This document shows positions 1 to 11,100 of a stretch of 64,000 nucleotides of DNA, in pieces. The stretch's first letter is position 1. Each line of letters opens with the position of its first letter. This DNA comes from Nereocystis luetkeana. Lineage: Eukaryota > Sar > Phaeophyceae > Laminariales > Laminariaceae. The translations under genes were made by a program, and so were the position numbers. The notes under the pieces were generated by a model. The model did no database searches. It was not told the origin of the DNA and saw nothing but the letters and a program-made list of their open reading frames with translations. The stretch is from contig JARUPZ010000003.1 in NCBI GenBank assembly GCA_031213475.1, positions 11,751,127-11,815,126 of the forward strand, written 5' to 3'.

Positions 1-45
1 CGAAAATAAAAAAGACTGGCGGTGGCGCGCACTCGCCGTTGGACG

Positions 46-285
46 GCGGCGCCCGTTCTTTGGGGCGGGTGATGCTGCTCCGGGGAGTGGATGGCACCTT
101 AGTGCTTGGTTGGGCATTCTGATCACCAACGTTTCCTCCTCCGGGGCGGGCGTGGCTCGGTCGTGCGTACGCGGGGGGTCGGGTGGCGCTCGGGAGCAGT
201 CGATGTTGAAAATCTATATTTTAACAGAATAAAACCAAGAACCCATTACGACGTCATCACCATCACCCTTACTACGTAAACGCAT
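46..285 (+). repeat. Left member of a ~240 bp diverged direct-repeat pair
   Basis: Shares ordered blocks with about 4836-5022: GGCGCCCGTTCTTT, then a GC-rich stretch ending in GG(T/C)GGCGCTCG, then GACGTCA(T)CACCATCACC followed by ACTACGTA. The copies are about 4.8 kb apart in the same orientation. They could be long terminal repeats of a degraded element, or a plain duplication; no coding capacity between them supports a retroelement. From 286 to 586 I see nothing else. Confidence 0.35.
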
Positions 286-586
286 TTTACAATGAGGATA
301 CGACAGCAAGAAGTATGATACATGTAATACGTACCCCGAGTCGTTACGTACCTGGTTAACGTATCGACAACGGGAGCTTCGCCGCGGCGGGCTGACGCCC
401 GCCCTGGCTCCGCACATCGAGGCCGTAAATGCACAAAAAAGCCAAGGGATACTTTAAAATAAATAGTACAGCTGTCCCTAGGAACTCGTACAGCAGGATC
501 TTGTCAGATGTCACCAACTTGTGTGCGTTGGTGGATGGTGGACAGAGGTGCAAGCCAGGCTCCAATACACGTATACTCGTAATACA

Positions 587-602
587 TACCAGGTACCAGG
601 TA
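587..602. repeat. Overlapping pair of the dispersed palindrome TACCWGGTA
   Basis: Two overlapping TACCAGGTA copies (587-595, 594-602) run straight into TATAAAA. The same nonamer or its complement TACCTGGTA is at 5027, 5734, 8675, 8682, 12523, 12603, 13287, 19445, 19951, 29054, 29529, 31307, 36870, 36877, 38033, 39435, 40408, 41546, 42519, 43115, 54216 and 56386 (start positions). No known element is recognised. It could be a protein-binding site, the core of a tiny mobile repeat, or a heptamer (TACCAGG) microsatellite seed. Confidence 0.8.
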
Positions 603-614
603 TAAAATACGTCC

Positions 615-800
615 TGCTATGTGTGTGTTCTTCAAGTTGAACCGTTCTTCCTACCCGTTGACATCCAGCACACCCAGTGTCCGTGCCGATTTTTCATCCT
701 AAAGAGATACGAGCTCTGTGGTCACGAAACTGCGCCACAGAGATATTACAAGCAATGCAGTAAGGAGAGTAGGCAATGTCACCGTACTGGATACGGCGGG
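615..800 (+). repeat. Copy of a dispersed repeat also present at 37888-38065
   Basis: The segment from TGTGTGTGTTCTTCA through AACCGTTCTTC(C/T)TACCCG, CAGTGTCCGTGCCGAT and CGCCACAGAGATA(T/C)TAC is shared with the left part of the insertion inside R copy B. Downstream both copies become A-rich. No TIR or coding domain is visible. From 800 to 1256 I see nothing else. Confidence 0.6.
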
Positions 801-1256
801 CACAATATACACACCCCAGCAACCCAGATACGTTGGAAGAAAGAAAAACGAAGGGAACAAAACAAATAAGAAAGCAAAAATCAACGAATAAACAGAGAAT
901 ACGAGTACTCGTACATATCACATTGTATGTGCATACTGTGAAGACTGAAGGCCGTTCAGTTGGCACGGGGGTGGGTACGATCGTTTTTCAGCGCCACTGT
1001 AGGTTTTTCCAGAAGGGGCAGGTCAAGGAAGGTTGCCAGCACCGAACAAGTGTTTTCGGAAAATCTTTGATCGAGAGCGATCCGAATATGTAGTGTTCGA
1101 CTTTAGCACCTTACCGTAAGAAAACTATCAATAGGGCTGAAAAACGATCGCACCTAACCCTCTTAAGGCACGCACGTACGGAAGATTTTTTTTTCAGAAA
1201 CAGAAAAGGTGCAGATACCAGGTGTATAACGAGTACGTGTTCGTCGATCAAGAGGC

Positions 1257-1718
1257 ATGACGGCGTCGGCCACCACCTCACCACCAACGTCACTACGACG
1301 ACCACCACCACCACCACCACCACCACCAGAACGAGGCTTCGCGTCTAGCCCCGTTCCGCAGTGGACCCCTCTTCCTTCCTGCTTCGGCCGACGCTGCGTG
1401 CGTGTGGGTGGGCGATTACTGTTCTGCTGTTGTTGTTCTGGCTCTGCTGCCTCCATGACAGAAAATGTTGAAAACCCGGAAGAAGAAAAAACTGCTGTAA
1501 CGAAAGGGGATGGTTCTGTAGGTGCCACCACTGCGACGACCACTAACAACGACCACCCTGAATCACCGCCACCAGGCTTCGCGTCTATCCGCGTCCAGCA
1601 GTCGACCCCTCTTTCTTCCTGCTTCGGCCGACGCTGGGTGCGTGTGGGTGATGCGCTTGGGTGGCTGCTACTTGTACTATTTTGTGGTTCTGCTGCTTGC
1701 TTGGGTGACCACTGTTAG
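1257..1718 (+). CDS. Hypothetical 153-codon ORF with an internal ~80 bp duplication
   Basis: The ORF begins with a Pro-rich segment from a CACCACC-type microsatellite (about 1300-1328). It contains the same ~27-residue block twice, near 1333-1413 and 1578-1655; both share GFAS, the WTPL/STPL region, SCFGRR and VRVG. Codons 122-151 are Leu/Cys-rich and hydrophobic. No domain is recognised. Either the reading frame or the DNA repeat could be what is conserved; coding status is doubtful. Confidence 0.22.
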   Translation: MTASATTSPPTSLRRPPPPPPPPPERGFASSPVPQWTPLPSCFGRRCVRVGGRLLFCCCCSGSAASMTENVENPEEEKTAVTKGDGSVGATTATTTNNDHPESPPPGFASIRVQQSTPLSSCFGRRWVRVGDALGWLLLVLFCGSAACLGDHC

Positions 1719-3755
1719 GGGTGGGAATAGATTCGTTTAAGTACGTAAAAAGAAACATAGAATGTCGCATGGTCGTTATCTGGGCGAACAAATATTTAGG
1801 AAACCAACCAATCCATGATTGGGGAAAAAAACTTTGCCACCAAAAAAACCGTTTCATGATGCTGCCTCTTAAAAATAAATAAAAAGCATCGATGTTGTGG
1901 CGTTGACCTATGCGCTGAAAAAAGGGTGGTACGGTAGATTTTTTATACTCGATCGTTTTCTCACGTGAGACAACAATAGTGATGCGTTCGAATCTGTACG
2001 CCAGGGGTAACTTGCTTCCGGCTGCATCAAGGCCCGATCACAGAGGACCTTCGCTGCTGCGATGGCACCTTGTGTGATGACGATCGCTCGGCATGCGGCC
2101 GCATTCATGTCTGGCGCCGTTTGCGCGACACGATTACCTGGACGTCCTTTTTTATCTCGGGGATATTTTTTGTCGAATTTCCCATGAACAATTGACTCGA
2201 AAGAGGGTCAGCTACTCCAACCCATTTCTTGTCGGCTTTTGGTCGGATTCACGCACGGATTGCAATGCTGTATGCGTAAAGTCCTGCCGCATCGGTTGAC
2301 GGGTTTAGATTTTCTAGTAGTGTCAAGTGGTTATTCCCTAGACAGAATGATACGAATATATCCTGAAAAATCGAAATTTCCCGCATATTACCACAAAAAT
2401 TGACGGAACAAAATCCTGCAGATCGAAACACAACCAGTCAGTCGATCATTTCTCAATTGATGGGAGGGGTTTGTCGAATGCTTCATCCAATTCGTTTCCC
2501 GTGTCGAGAATTCAGATGCCCGGTGCTATACATGAACAGTCTAAAACCGAGTAAATAGAGTGGTGGCAGACTATTTTCAAAAAATGTTTTTCCGATTTTT
2601 TTGAAGGGATTCTTGAATAGACTGGACATTTTTTTACGTCTAAAACGAATCCATCCCCATGTCTAACTGTACTGCTGCTTGCTTGAAAGCCCGGAACTTT
2701 CTTTCGTTTTTTTCGTGTTCGTTTCAAATTTGGCATTGCAGTTACAGCGATTCAACGCCGGTACATATGTACGTTACAGCGATTTCGGAAGAACACCCTA
2801 TTTTTTCAGTATCCGGGTGAATCAGACGTAAGAAATCGTGTTTGAGTGAACAGGACGGAAACACTGGAACCATATTCAATGAACCAGCGAATAATAAATG
2901 TTGCCGTTCGGCACACTTTTTCCCATCTGGCACGTGTAAATCAATTGAATAAATATATATTACGGTACGTAGAGTTGGCCACGATTTACCGAAAAACCAA
3001 CTCAAACGTTTCGAACATTACCATCGAGCATCGCTCTCATCTGGCTACTGTGACGTCTCCCCTGCTGGGCTACTTCAACAAGGTGCCGTTGTTAGCTGCG
3101 GGCACTTGTTCCTACAACACCAGCAATAGGACAACTGGTAATACGCGTATAAGAACTTACACGTTCGTGTGCTTATACCTACAGCATGCCTGCGTATGTA
3201 ATACGATATGATACAACCTGATGAAATAACATTGTTGTCAACAACAAACTGCAACGGCATAGCGAATACATGGTACATGGTGCCAAACAAAAACAACAAG
3301 GAGAACAAATACGTGGTGCCCAAAAAAAGAGAGTCCAGCTGAAGGTACTATATGCCGTGCGTTGGACCACCCGACATCATATCTACAGTTAGAGGTGGGA
3401 CTGGAGGCCTGTTTTGCCCCTAAGAAGCGGCAGGCTATTCGAAACGACCAGCCAGAAAAGATTAAAAGTTCTAAAAAAGTAAAACTACCGACATACCCCC
3501 ATGTACTTGGTTTTAGTGTGAATGCATAGTAAATTTGTATCCAATATTTCTCTGAGGTGGGGATGAATTCGATCTTGACGTCATGCAGATAACTCTCACA
3601 GGCCCATACCTTTCGGATGCTTTGCTTGTTTTAGCACAGGATTACAACTTGACGTATTTATAGACTAAAAGGTGCGGAGAAGCATGTTTTTTCTGTGGTT
3701 TCTGCCTCTTCCTCTTTTGGCGTGCTTTCGAGTAGTGTTCAGACTTAGATATACT
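1719..3755. other. Stretch without a supportable gene
   Basis: AT-rich sequence with short frames only. I found no splice-consistent exon matching the missing N-terminus of the FIG4-like gene downstream, no tRNA and no clear repeat. Confidence 0.5.
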
Positions 3756-3845
3756 CTACATTGGGATGTGTGGCATACAGCAGAACAAACCCCGCTCTAA
3801 TCGACGTAGTATCCGTAGAGAACGATCCGGCGAAAAATCGCCCCT

Positions 3846-4045
3846 TGAGTCAGCAGCAGGATGAGCAGCAGGATGAGCAGCAGCAGCAGCAGCAGCAGCC
3901 GGGTCAGCAACGCCAGCAGCCGCACCAGGATCAGCAGATCCACCTTCAACCAGGCCTGGCAGGGGCTGCACCAGTAATCCCCCCCCACGCTCACGCGCCC
4001 ATTTGTGCGCTGCTGCGCTGCTGCGCTGCTGCGCTGCTGCTCAAG
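3846..4045 (+). repeat. CAG/CTG trinucleotide tract (Gln-rich frame 3761-4153)
   Basis: CAGCAGGATGAG units run into a pure CAG run near 3880-3900. At 4007-4045 a (CTGCTGCG)n run follows. The plus frame reads as Gln/Asp/Glu repeats after a short non-repetitive start at 3761. Gln-rich exons are common in stramenopile genes, but no homologous domain or certain splice site frames this one, so it is listed as a repeat. Confidence 0.55.
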
Positions 4046-4618
4046 CACTTGTCGTGGTATTTTTTGTGTGTGCTGCTCCGCCCTTCTCGAGCCACACGCT
4101 GCAGCTCCTCTCGTACCATACTACCCTGGTACCTGGAATATGATACCACATGAAGAGTTTTTTTATGACGTGCTTATTCTTTCCCAAGCGCTGATTGGTT
4201 AATTTATTAATGATTCATCTTTCCCCCCTGACATTTTTGGTGACTTTTTTACGTCTAAAATAAAATCAGTCCCACCCCTAACAGAAATGTGCCGTGTGCC
4301 GTGCCACTGATGCGTTTCTGTATGTACAAGTAGACACTTGACATCAGAACGGTTTAAACACGAGACGCAATACGAGCCACGACGTCACCCCACCTATCCA
4401 CCCGCCCACGTACCGGTACATACTCAGTAGTTTATGTGCTCTAGTGTATAAACGCATCGTGTGGGTTTTAGTATGACCATACTAGAATGTCACACAATTA
4501 AAACGGAAGAAATATCGAAACCCATACAAATACTAAATCGACAAAAGTTCGGAAGGTGGGTTCCAAACACGGACTTTGGCGTAGAGAATCGAGCGTTCTA
4601 CCGCCGAGCCAAAATCTC

Positions 4619-4642
4619 GGGGGGGGGGGGGGGGGGGGGGGG
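4619..4642 (+). repeat. Uninterrupted run of 24 G residues
   Basis: Homopolymer G tract on the plus strand, able to form G-quadruplexes and prone to length error in sequencing. It lies ~470 bp upstream of the first recognised FIG4 exon. The sequence after it (4650-4820) is purine/pyrimidine-biased and unrecognised. Confidence 0.9.
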
Positions 4643-4835
4643 TGATAGTGTTTCATCCCCGGAAAAAAACGCCTCCCACACAAAAAGAAACCCTCAACAG
4701 GGGGCAATCTATATACGTGAGGGAACCGCCTCAGAGAATGTTGGAAACCCCTCCCTTCCCGGAGGTCCCCCGCCATCCTGGGACCAAGCAATCCGCGCCC
4801 GAGAGGGCACCTTTCAACCCCCCCCCGCTCGCTGA

Positions 4836-5022
4836 GGTCGGCGGGGGCGCCCGTTCTTTCACCGAGGGCTGCTGTGTGGCGTAGCAGTCGCACGGTCGCG
4901 CGGCCGCGGGGGATCGGCTGGCGCTCGAACGAGCCTCTGTTCCTGGGGGAATACTCAAACTGACATAGTTGTGGAGAATCCTTTGGACGTCACCATCACC
5001 ATCACCACCATCACTACGTAGC
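4836..5022 (+). repeat. Right member of the direct-repeat pair
   Basis: Diverged copy of 46-285: GGCGCCCGTTCTTT at the left and GACGTCACCATCACC with ACTACGTA at the right. It ends just upstream of the first recognisable exon of the phosphatase gene, so the material between the pair may be an insertion that separates that gene from its upstream exons. Confidence 0.35.
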
Positions 5023-5110
5023 GATATACCTGGTAGTGAGTAAGGATTAGTACCAGGTCGCAGATACGCAATAGTACCTGTGATCTGTGACCTGTGACTC
5101 ACCCCCGCAG

Positions 5111-8100
5111 GTGGGTGCCATCGGGGGCAACCTCATCTACGCCATCAAAGCGACAGAAATGTTCGCTGTCAAGCCTGCTGACGCTGCATCAGGGACACTC
5201 AGCTCTTCGGCATCTCACGGAACCGATTCCAACGCGTTCGTCAGCACCTTAGCGAAGGTCAACCGGCGGCTTAATCCCACTCCAAGGTAAGGATTACATT
5301 CCGTTCTTGCTTTCTAATTGCTAAAGGCAGCGTACTTGTAGGTGGAATGTTGAAGTATTGGTAGTATTCTTCTGACAACCGCACAAAACTCGTAGCACTG
5401 GTCGTGGAATCAAGGAACGGAGGGGGGGTGGTGTCAAGTTGCCGTGATTTGTGGACCGGGTAGCCACAGCGTGATCAATGAATCGTAGACGAAACTTGCA
5501 ACAGGGATTGCGTAGTAAGCAAACCATCGGGTCCCTTCTTTCGTTGTTTGTTGATCCCATTTCTGATACGAGTATAGCTTCACAAATTAATGTGGCAATG
5601 TCGACTCAGCTAGCGGCGACGAACGTAACGCCAACTTATGATAGCATAAGGGCCGCGGCCGAGGATGGATGCACGAGAACCCGATCCATTACTCACCGGC
5701 CTTGCACACTGACCATACTGCAATAGCTCTACATACCAGGTATATACGAGGCCATAGCAAAGAGAGATTTGACGGTGTCTTGGTCGCGCTAGTATTCACA
5801 AGTCGCGCGCATGACGGCGAATACACTGCACCGCGCAACAGGGAAACGGCGGAGGCGAGGTATCTGGGCCTGTTTCAGTTCATCGACCTGACGAAGGACT
5901 TCTTCTACTCCTACACGTACGATCTCACCAACTCCTTGCAGCACAATATGACAGCGGCAACCAGCAAAACGTTCCCCCCGCCACCATTCAAGGTATGTGG
6001 TTTTCGGGTAGATCAAGAAGTCACTTGCCCGCAGCGTGACGATTGGACACTAGGCTCACCCCCTGACGTGGCGAACTGAGCTTCGTATTTATAATGTTGC
6101 ATCCGCCACTTACACCAGGACATGTACGCTTGGAACTTTCATCAGACCCGAGAGCTTGAAGCCCAGGTCGGACACCTGAACTCGTCTTTCTGGGTAGTTC
6201 CCATCGTGCACGGCGCTTTTCTGCAACGCAAGTGCGACCTGTCAGGACGAATGCTGAGCATCACGGTCATCGCTCGCCGCTCCAGGCACTTCGCGGGAAC
6301 CCGGTATGCGTCACCCCGGTCGATGGATAGCCGTAGTTGTTGCTTGTAGTTAGAGTGACCTTGAAGACCTACTTTGAAGCGAGTATATCCGACAGACCCA
6401 CGATTTTGGCGTACGCACGAGTGTGCACCGATAGCTGATTTGTACCTCAAGCTACTCCAAGACCAGTATGAACACGTTGTATGTATTGTGCTCGGCTGAT
6501 CCTTTCACGCTGAAGCGTTCCTTTGACATGTTTCGCTTCGTCCAGGTATTTGAAGCGTGGCGTTAGTGACACGGGTAACGTGGCGAACGATGTCGAGGTC
6601 GAGCAGGTGAGCGGCTCCTGCTGCACCCTGTAACAAACGCACAACGGCTCGAATGGTGTGTAGGGGATATATAGCAACAGGGATTATCTGCAGACAAGCG
6701 CTTATCCTCATCGACATCTGACTTCTCATAGTGTTACCTGAATTGTCACTTTTGTGTCTGGTCTACGAGTACACGGAACGAAAATCCTTCACAGTTGGGT
6801 TCGGCCAGTGCGTGCTGCGATGTGTTGGAATTTAAGGACTTGAAACACACAAAACAGTTCGACGCATTCCTACGTAGAGGGTCTTTAGTACCTTCCATAA
6901 TTATGTTCCGTATATGTGGCAAAAATCGGCGACTCCTGCAACGAAAGTACCTCGTGGGAATCCCCGAAGCCGAAAAAGCGGACGCGAACCGATTCATCTT
7001 TCCTTGGATATACCTTAGGTGTTGTGCATTGTTCTCCTTTATAGTAGGTACCGTCGTGTGTGCCCTCAATGCAATAGGACTCTGGCTTTTGTTTTTAGAC
7101 TTTCGTGACCATTTCGATATTTGTTTTTGGACGGGCGATGTAGCAGAAAAGAGGTGAAGTGAACATCGGATACATTCCATACTCGATGGTTCCGGTGGTT
7201 TTGTCGATGCATTTTCGGCGACGGTGTGAATATATACGAGGTGATACAAACAATTCGCGATGCATTGAAGGAACGCGCATCGCGCACCACGAACGAACAG
7301 GCACGTGCGATATCGTGTGCTCGCACGGTGTGGCGCTTGCTTGCGCACATTGTACTGAAGACATACACGCAGCGCGTTCGTTTCCCCTATATAGCATTCG
7401 CAGCATCCGTTTCCGACGGCTGCTATTGTATGCTTTGCTCTCAACGTGCCCGTTTTTAGATCGCGCATGCCGAGGCAATTAAAGAAGGCGTGTTTTCATC
7501 TTTTGTGCAAATGCGAGGGTCTATCCCGACGTTTTGGACACAAGAGAGCGCGATTTCAATCCCGAAGCCCCCCATCGTCAACAGCCGCGTCGATCCGATG
7601 TACAGCGCCACCCAGGTGAGCTTCTTTTGTGTAACGGGAAGGCTTCCACTCCAATAGGACACCCGCGCTTGTGCGGGCTCGACGTTTGATCGAACACGCA
7701 ATGCCTCTGGAATCGCGCTCTTTCGCGTTTTCTGCAAGCATTCTCGGTACACGTTGCAAACATGAGAGAGTGGGAGCATATAGCGTCACTGCGCTACGTG
7801 CATGAAACAAACGATCGATCCATCGCCACGATGGAGACTTGCAACTGAATATGCATTCCGCTTGGTTCTATATGTTCCCATCCCTTGACGTGGATAGGCT
7901 CATTTTGCAGACCTTCTGGAGCGGTATGGGTCGCCCGTGCTGGTCCTCGATTTAGTTAAGCAGACGGAGAGGCGGGAGCGGGAGGTCATCGTGGGAAGAG
8001 AATACCGCCGGGCAGTTGAGCATGTCAACTCCACCATGCCACCGGTGAGGCAGCCAAGATTATCCATGATACGATTGTATCAGGATTTTTGTCGAATGGT

Positions 8101-11100
8101 GTGAGGCATTGAATTACCATGCTTACGCACCAGAGATTCCACCAAAGACTCCTTAGCAAACAGCGCTGAGCTGAAGGCATATTTTTTTATAGTACACCGT
8201 TTGCTGACGGGCAAGGGTGATGCGGTATCGTCAGCAAGTTGCCGTAAACGCAAACGGTGTTATTCGAATGAGGTGTTATGAATTTACGCCGTTCTACTGC
8301 CTTTCTTCTTCAGGAGCACCACATCAGATACTGCGCCTTGGATTTCTCGCACTTGAGCAAAAACCCTAACATGAACGTGCTGAAAGCGTTGGAGGAAGTG
8401 GCCGCTTGGACTGTCGGGCAAGTGGGCTTTTTCTGCAGGTGAGGCGAGAGAGGCGAATCGGCGCTGTGGGGGCCGGCGCGGTACGCTCTTGGCTGCTAGA
8501 CATTTTCCCTTGAACACACTTGGCGCGTTTCGAAATAACGCAGGTGTTCGATTCATGAGGTGCTCGTGGATTCCGCCGAGTGGAGCCCGGCAATCGAACG
8601 CTAGATAGATCGGCGACGTACAGCAAGCTGCATGGTCGCAGAGTATTTGCGCCCTTTATCCTTATTTTTGACACTACCAGGTACCAGGTATATATTTTAC
8701 TTTATCTTCTTTCTCGTGCTCTCCTCGCGGTATCAGCGCCCCGCGTCGAGACCTCAAGCACCTGCCGGCAGACCAAGGTAGCAACGGACCGAGCGAGCCG
8801 CGGACCCTGAAGCGACCCCGGAGCTTTCCTCAGCGCACCATGAGGAAAGTCCTAGACACACCGGAAGCCCAGGGAAGTCTCGACGAGGCCAGCGTTCACA
8901 GGGAGAGCGCCGGGCACAGCGAAAACGGCGCGCTGCACGTGGCCTTGGATAGTGCTACGCAGAAGACAGTCTCCGGAGATGGTGCTGGGCTGGTTCCGCC
9001 ACCTTGGGGTCAAGGTCTCGCCGTGATGCCAATGGAGCAGCAAGGCGTCCTCCGCACGAACTGTATCGATTGCCTGGACCGCACCAACGTCGGGCAGTTT
9101 AGTATCGGGGTGCATGCGCTCGCCAAACAACTCTACGTGATGGGTGTCAGCAACCAGGTGTCGTTGGACTCTGGGTCCCAGGTGAGAAGAATGCCCAACC
9201 GCGGGTTTGATGTTCATCTCGTCAACTTCTCTCATTTCTTTATACCAAGTATTTTGACATTTTCGATACAAACAAACAACGTGAGATCTGCATGTGATCC
9301 AACCATCGGCACCCACATGTGGCGTATACTTGCCTGACTTTCGTTCAAACTAACACCTCTTGAGCGTGAAACGACGACGTCACGTTCGAGCAGATCGTGC
9401 TGGTCCTCATGGACCTTTACAGTGAGCTTGGAGACAACATCGCCCTTCAGTATGGAGGTTCAGAAGCCCACAAAAAGGTTTCTAGCAGCAGCGGACCCGG
9501 CAAGCAGGCGAGCCAACGAACCGATATGGTTATCTCTAAGTTATAACGGCGGTGCAAGCCCATATGGCTCATGCGCGGTGATTCCTGGTTTTGTCTTGAA
9601 ATCGATGATTGCTGGCTGTCTGATTATGATTTCTTGTGTGCTTTTGATCGGGTTGATGTTAATTGAGTTTATGATCATTGTTGTACGCTTAACTTCGACT
9701 ACCACGTGTGCATGCATGTAAGCGTTGACGTGTCTCAGGTAGATCCTCCGCTGTCAGGTGGTTATTTTATTACTTCCGTTTACGTTGCGAGGTACCCGCG
9801 CATTATTTGTCGACTCTCGTTATATTCACGCGTTAGGTGGGATCCATGAACAAGCACCGTGAGCTGCTCACCTCCATTCGGCGGTACTACAGCAACGCCT
9901 TCACCGATCGTGCTAAGCAAGATGCCATCAACCTCTTCCTCGGGTACTTCGTGCCGGACAGTACTTGTACGCCCTTGTGGGAGCTCGATACCGACTACTA
10001 CTTGCACAACTTTCACGTGCAAAATGCTGGTCTTCAGAGCATGAGAGAGTACAAGAAAGACCAATACTTCTTGGACCAGGACGAGGTATATATACAAGGG
10101 TAACTGGTTTTCGTCAAGACGTGCGTATCTATCCCACCTCAAACTTCCCTAGGAGTACATGCGGTAATCCCAGAGTATAGTAGGCCGTGGGAGTGCGATG
10201 TTCTTACACGCTAGCCACCCCAATGTACGCTGGGCCTAATCTACTGCACTTGGAATCCTGACTGACAGGGAATGTGCGAATGCCACGTTTTCTCGCCGGC
10301 GCATTGGTAGGGGGAAAGGTATATTTCTTCACAACAACGCCGCCCACACGTATCCGATTAATGTTTCTTACCCGAAAATGAGGTGCCTAGCCACGCTGGG
10401 TTGAATATACGCCACCCAGTTGCACAAATCGGAGACCAGTCCTCATAACTGACGAGATCGCGTTCTCGCCTTCAAATACAGTCGGCTGCTCTCCCGAGAA
10501 TGCCAGCTCGCTGGGTGCACGGGACGTGAAAATGACAATCGCATACGGTATGTCGCTTATGGGTCTGTTTTGCAGGAGCCTACAGCTGACAGCAGCGAAC
10601 CTGGGGCAGGGGCCTCCTCCGCAGCGACGACCCTTAGTGGTATGATTGATCAAGATCGGATTGCGGAGACGCAGCTGAAGCGACGGCGCGTGCGCAGAAT
10701 GTGCTCTCGACAACGAGCTGCCACAAGCCAGTGGTGGCGAGATTCGTTGCAGCGGTACGCCCAAAGACGGATGTGGATGCACCTCGGCCCTCCGAAGCAG
10801 GGGCAGCTCCCAGAACGTTTCATTCGAATCCATGAGGTATGACACTAAACTGTCGCGTTCTGTTATGTCACGGCGCCGTCCCGCTATTCTCAACATAACG
10901 CCAGCGGATGTATTCTCAGATGTTTGTCGTAGCTGCCTGCGCTGCGACAATGTTTTCTTACGGAAGTTGCCTCCAATGACCACTCGTTTTTTTTGCAGCC
11001 TGAGCGTCTCACGGTGTTCGACAAGTGGTTTTCGCACGAGTTCGCGGTGCCAGTGCCGGGAGTTCCCGGCAGGCAAGCCAGTGCACAAGGCGGCCTCCCA

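Noticed and set aside
7159..7482. ORFs between FIG4-like exons 4 and 5
   Set aside because: Intronic; no splice-consistent frame and no match to the family, which continues at 7460.
8543..8600. Possible extra FIG4-like exon after ACGCAG
   Set aside because: Its frame ends in a stop without a usable donor. Direct joining of 8438 to 8737 keeps the phase exactly.
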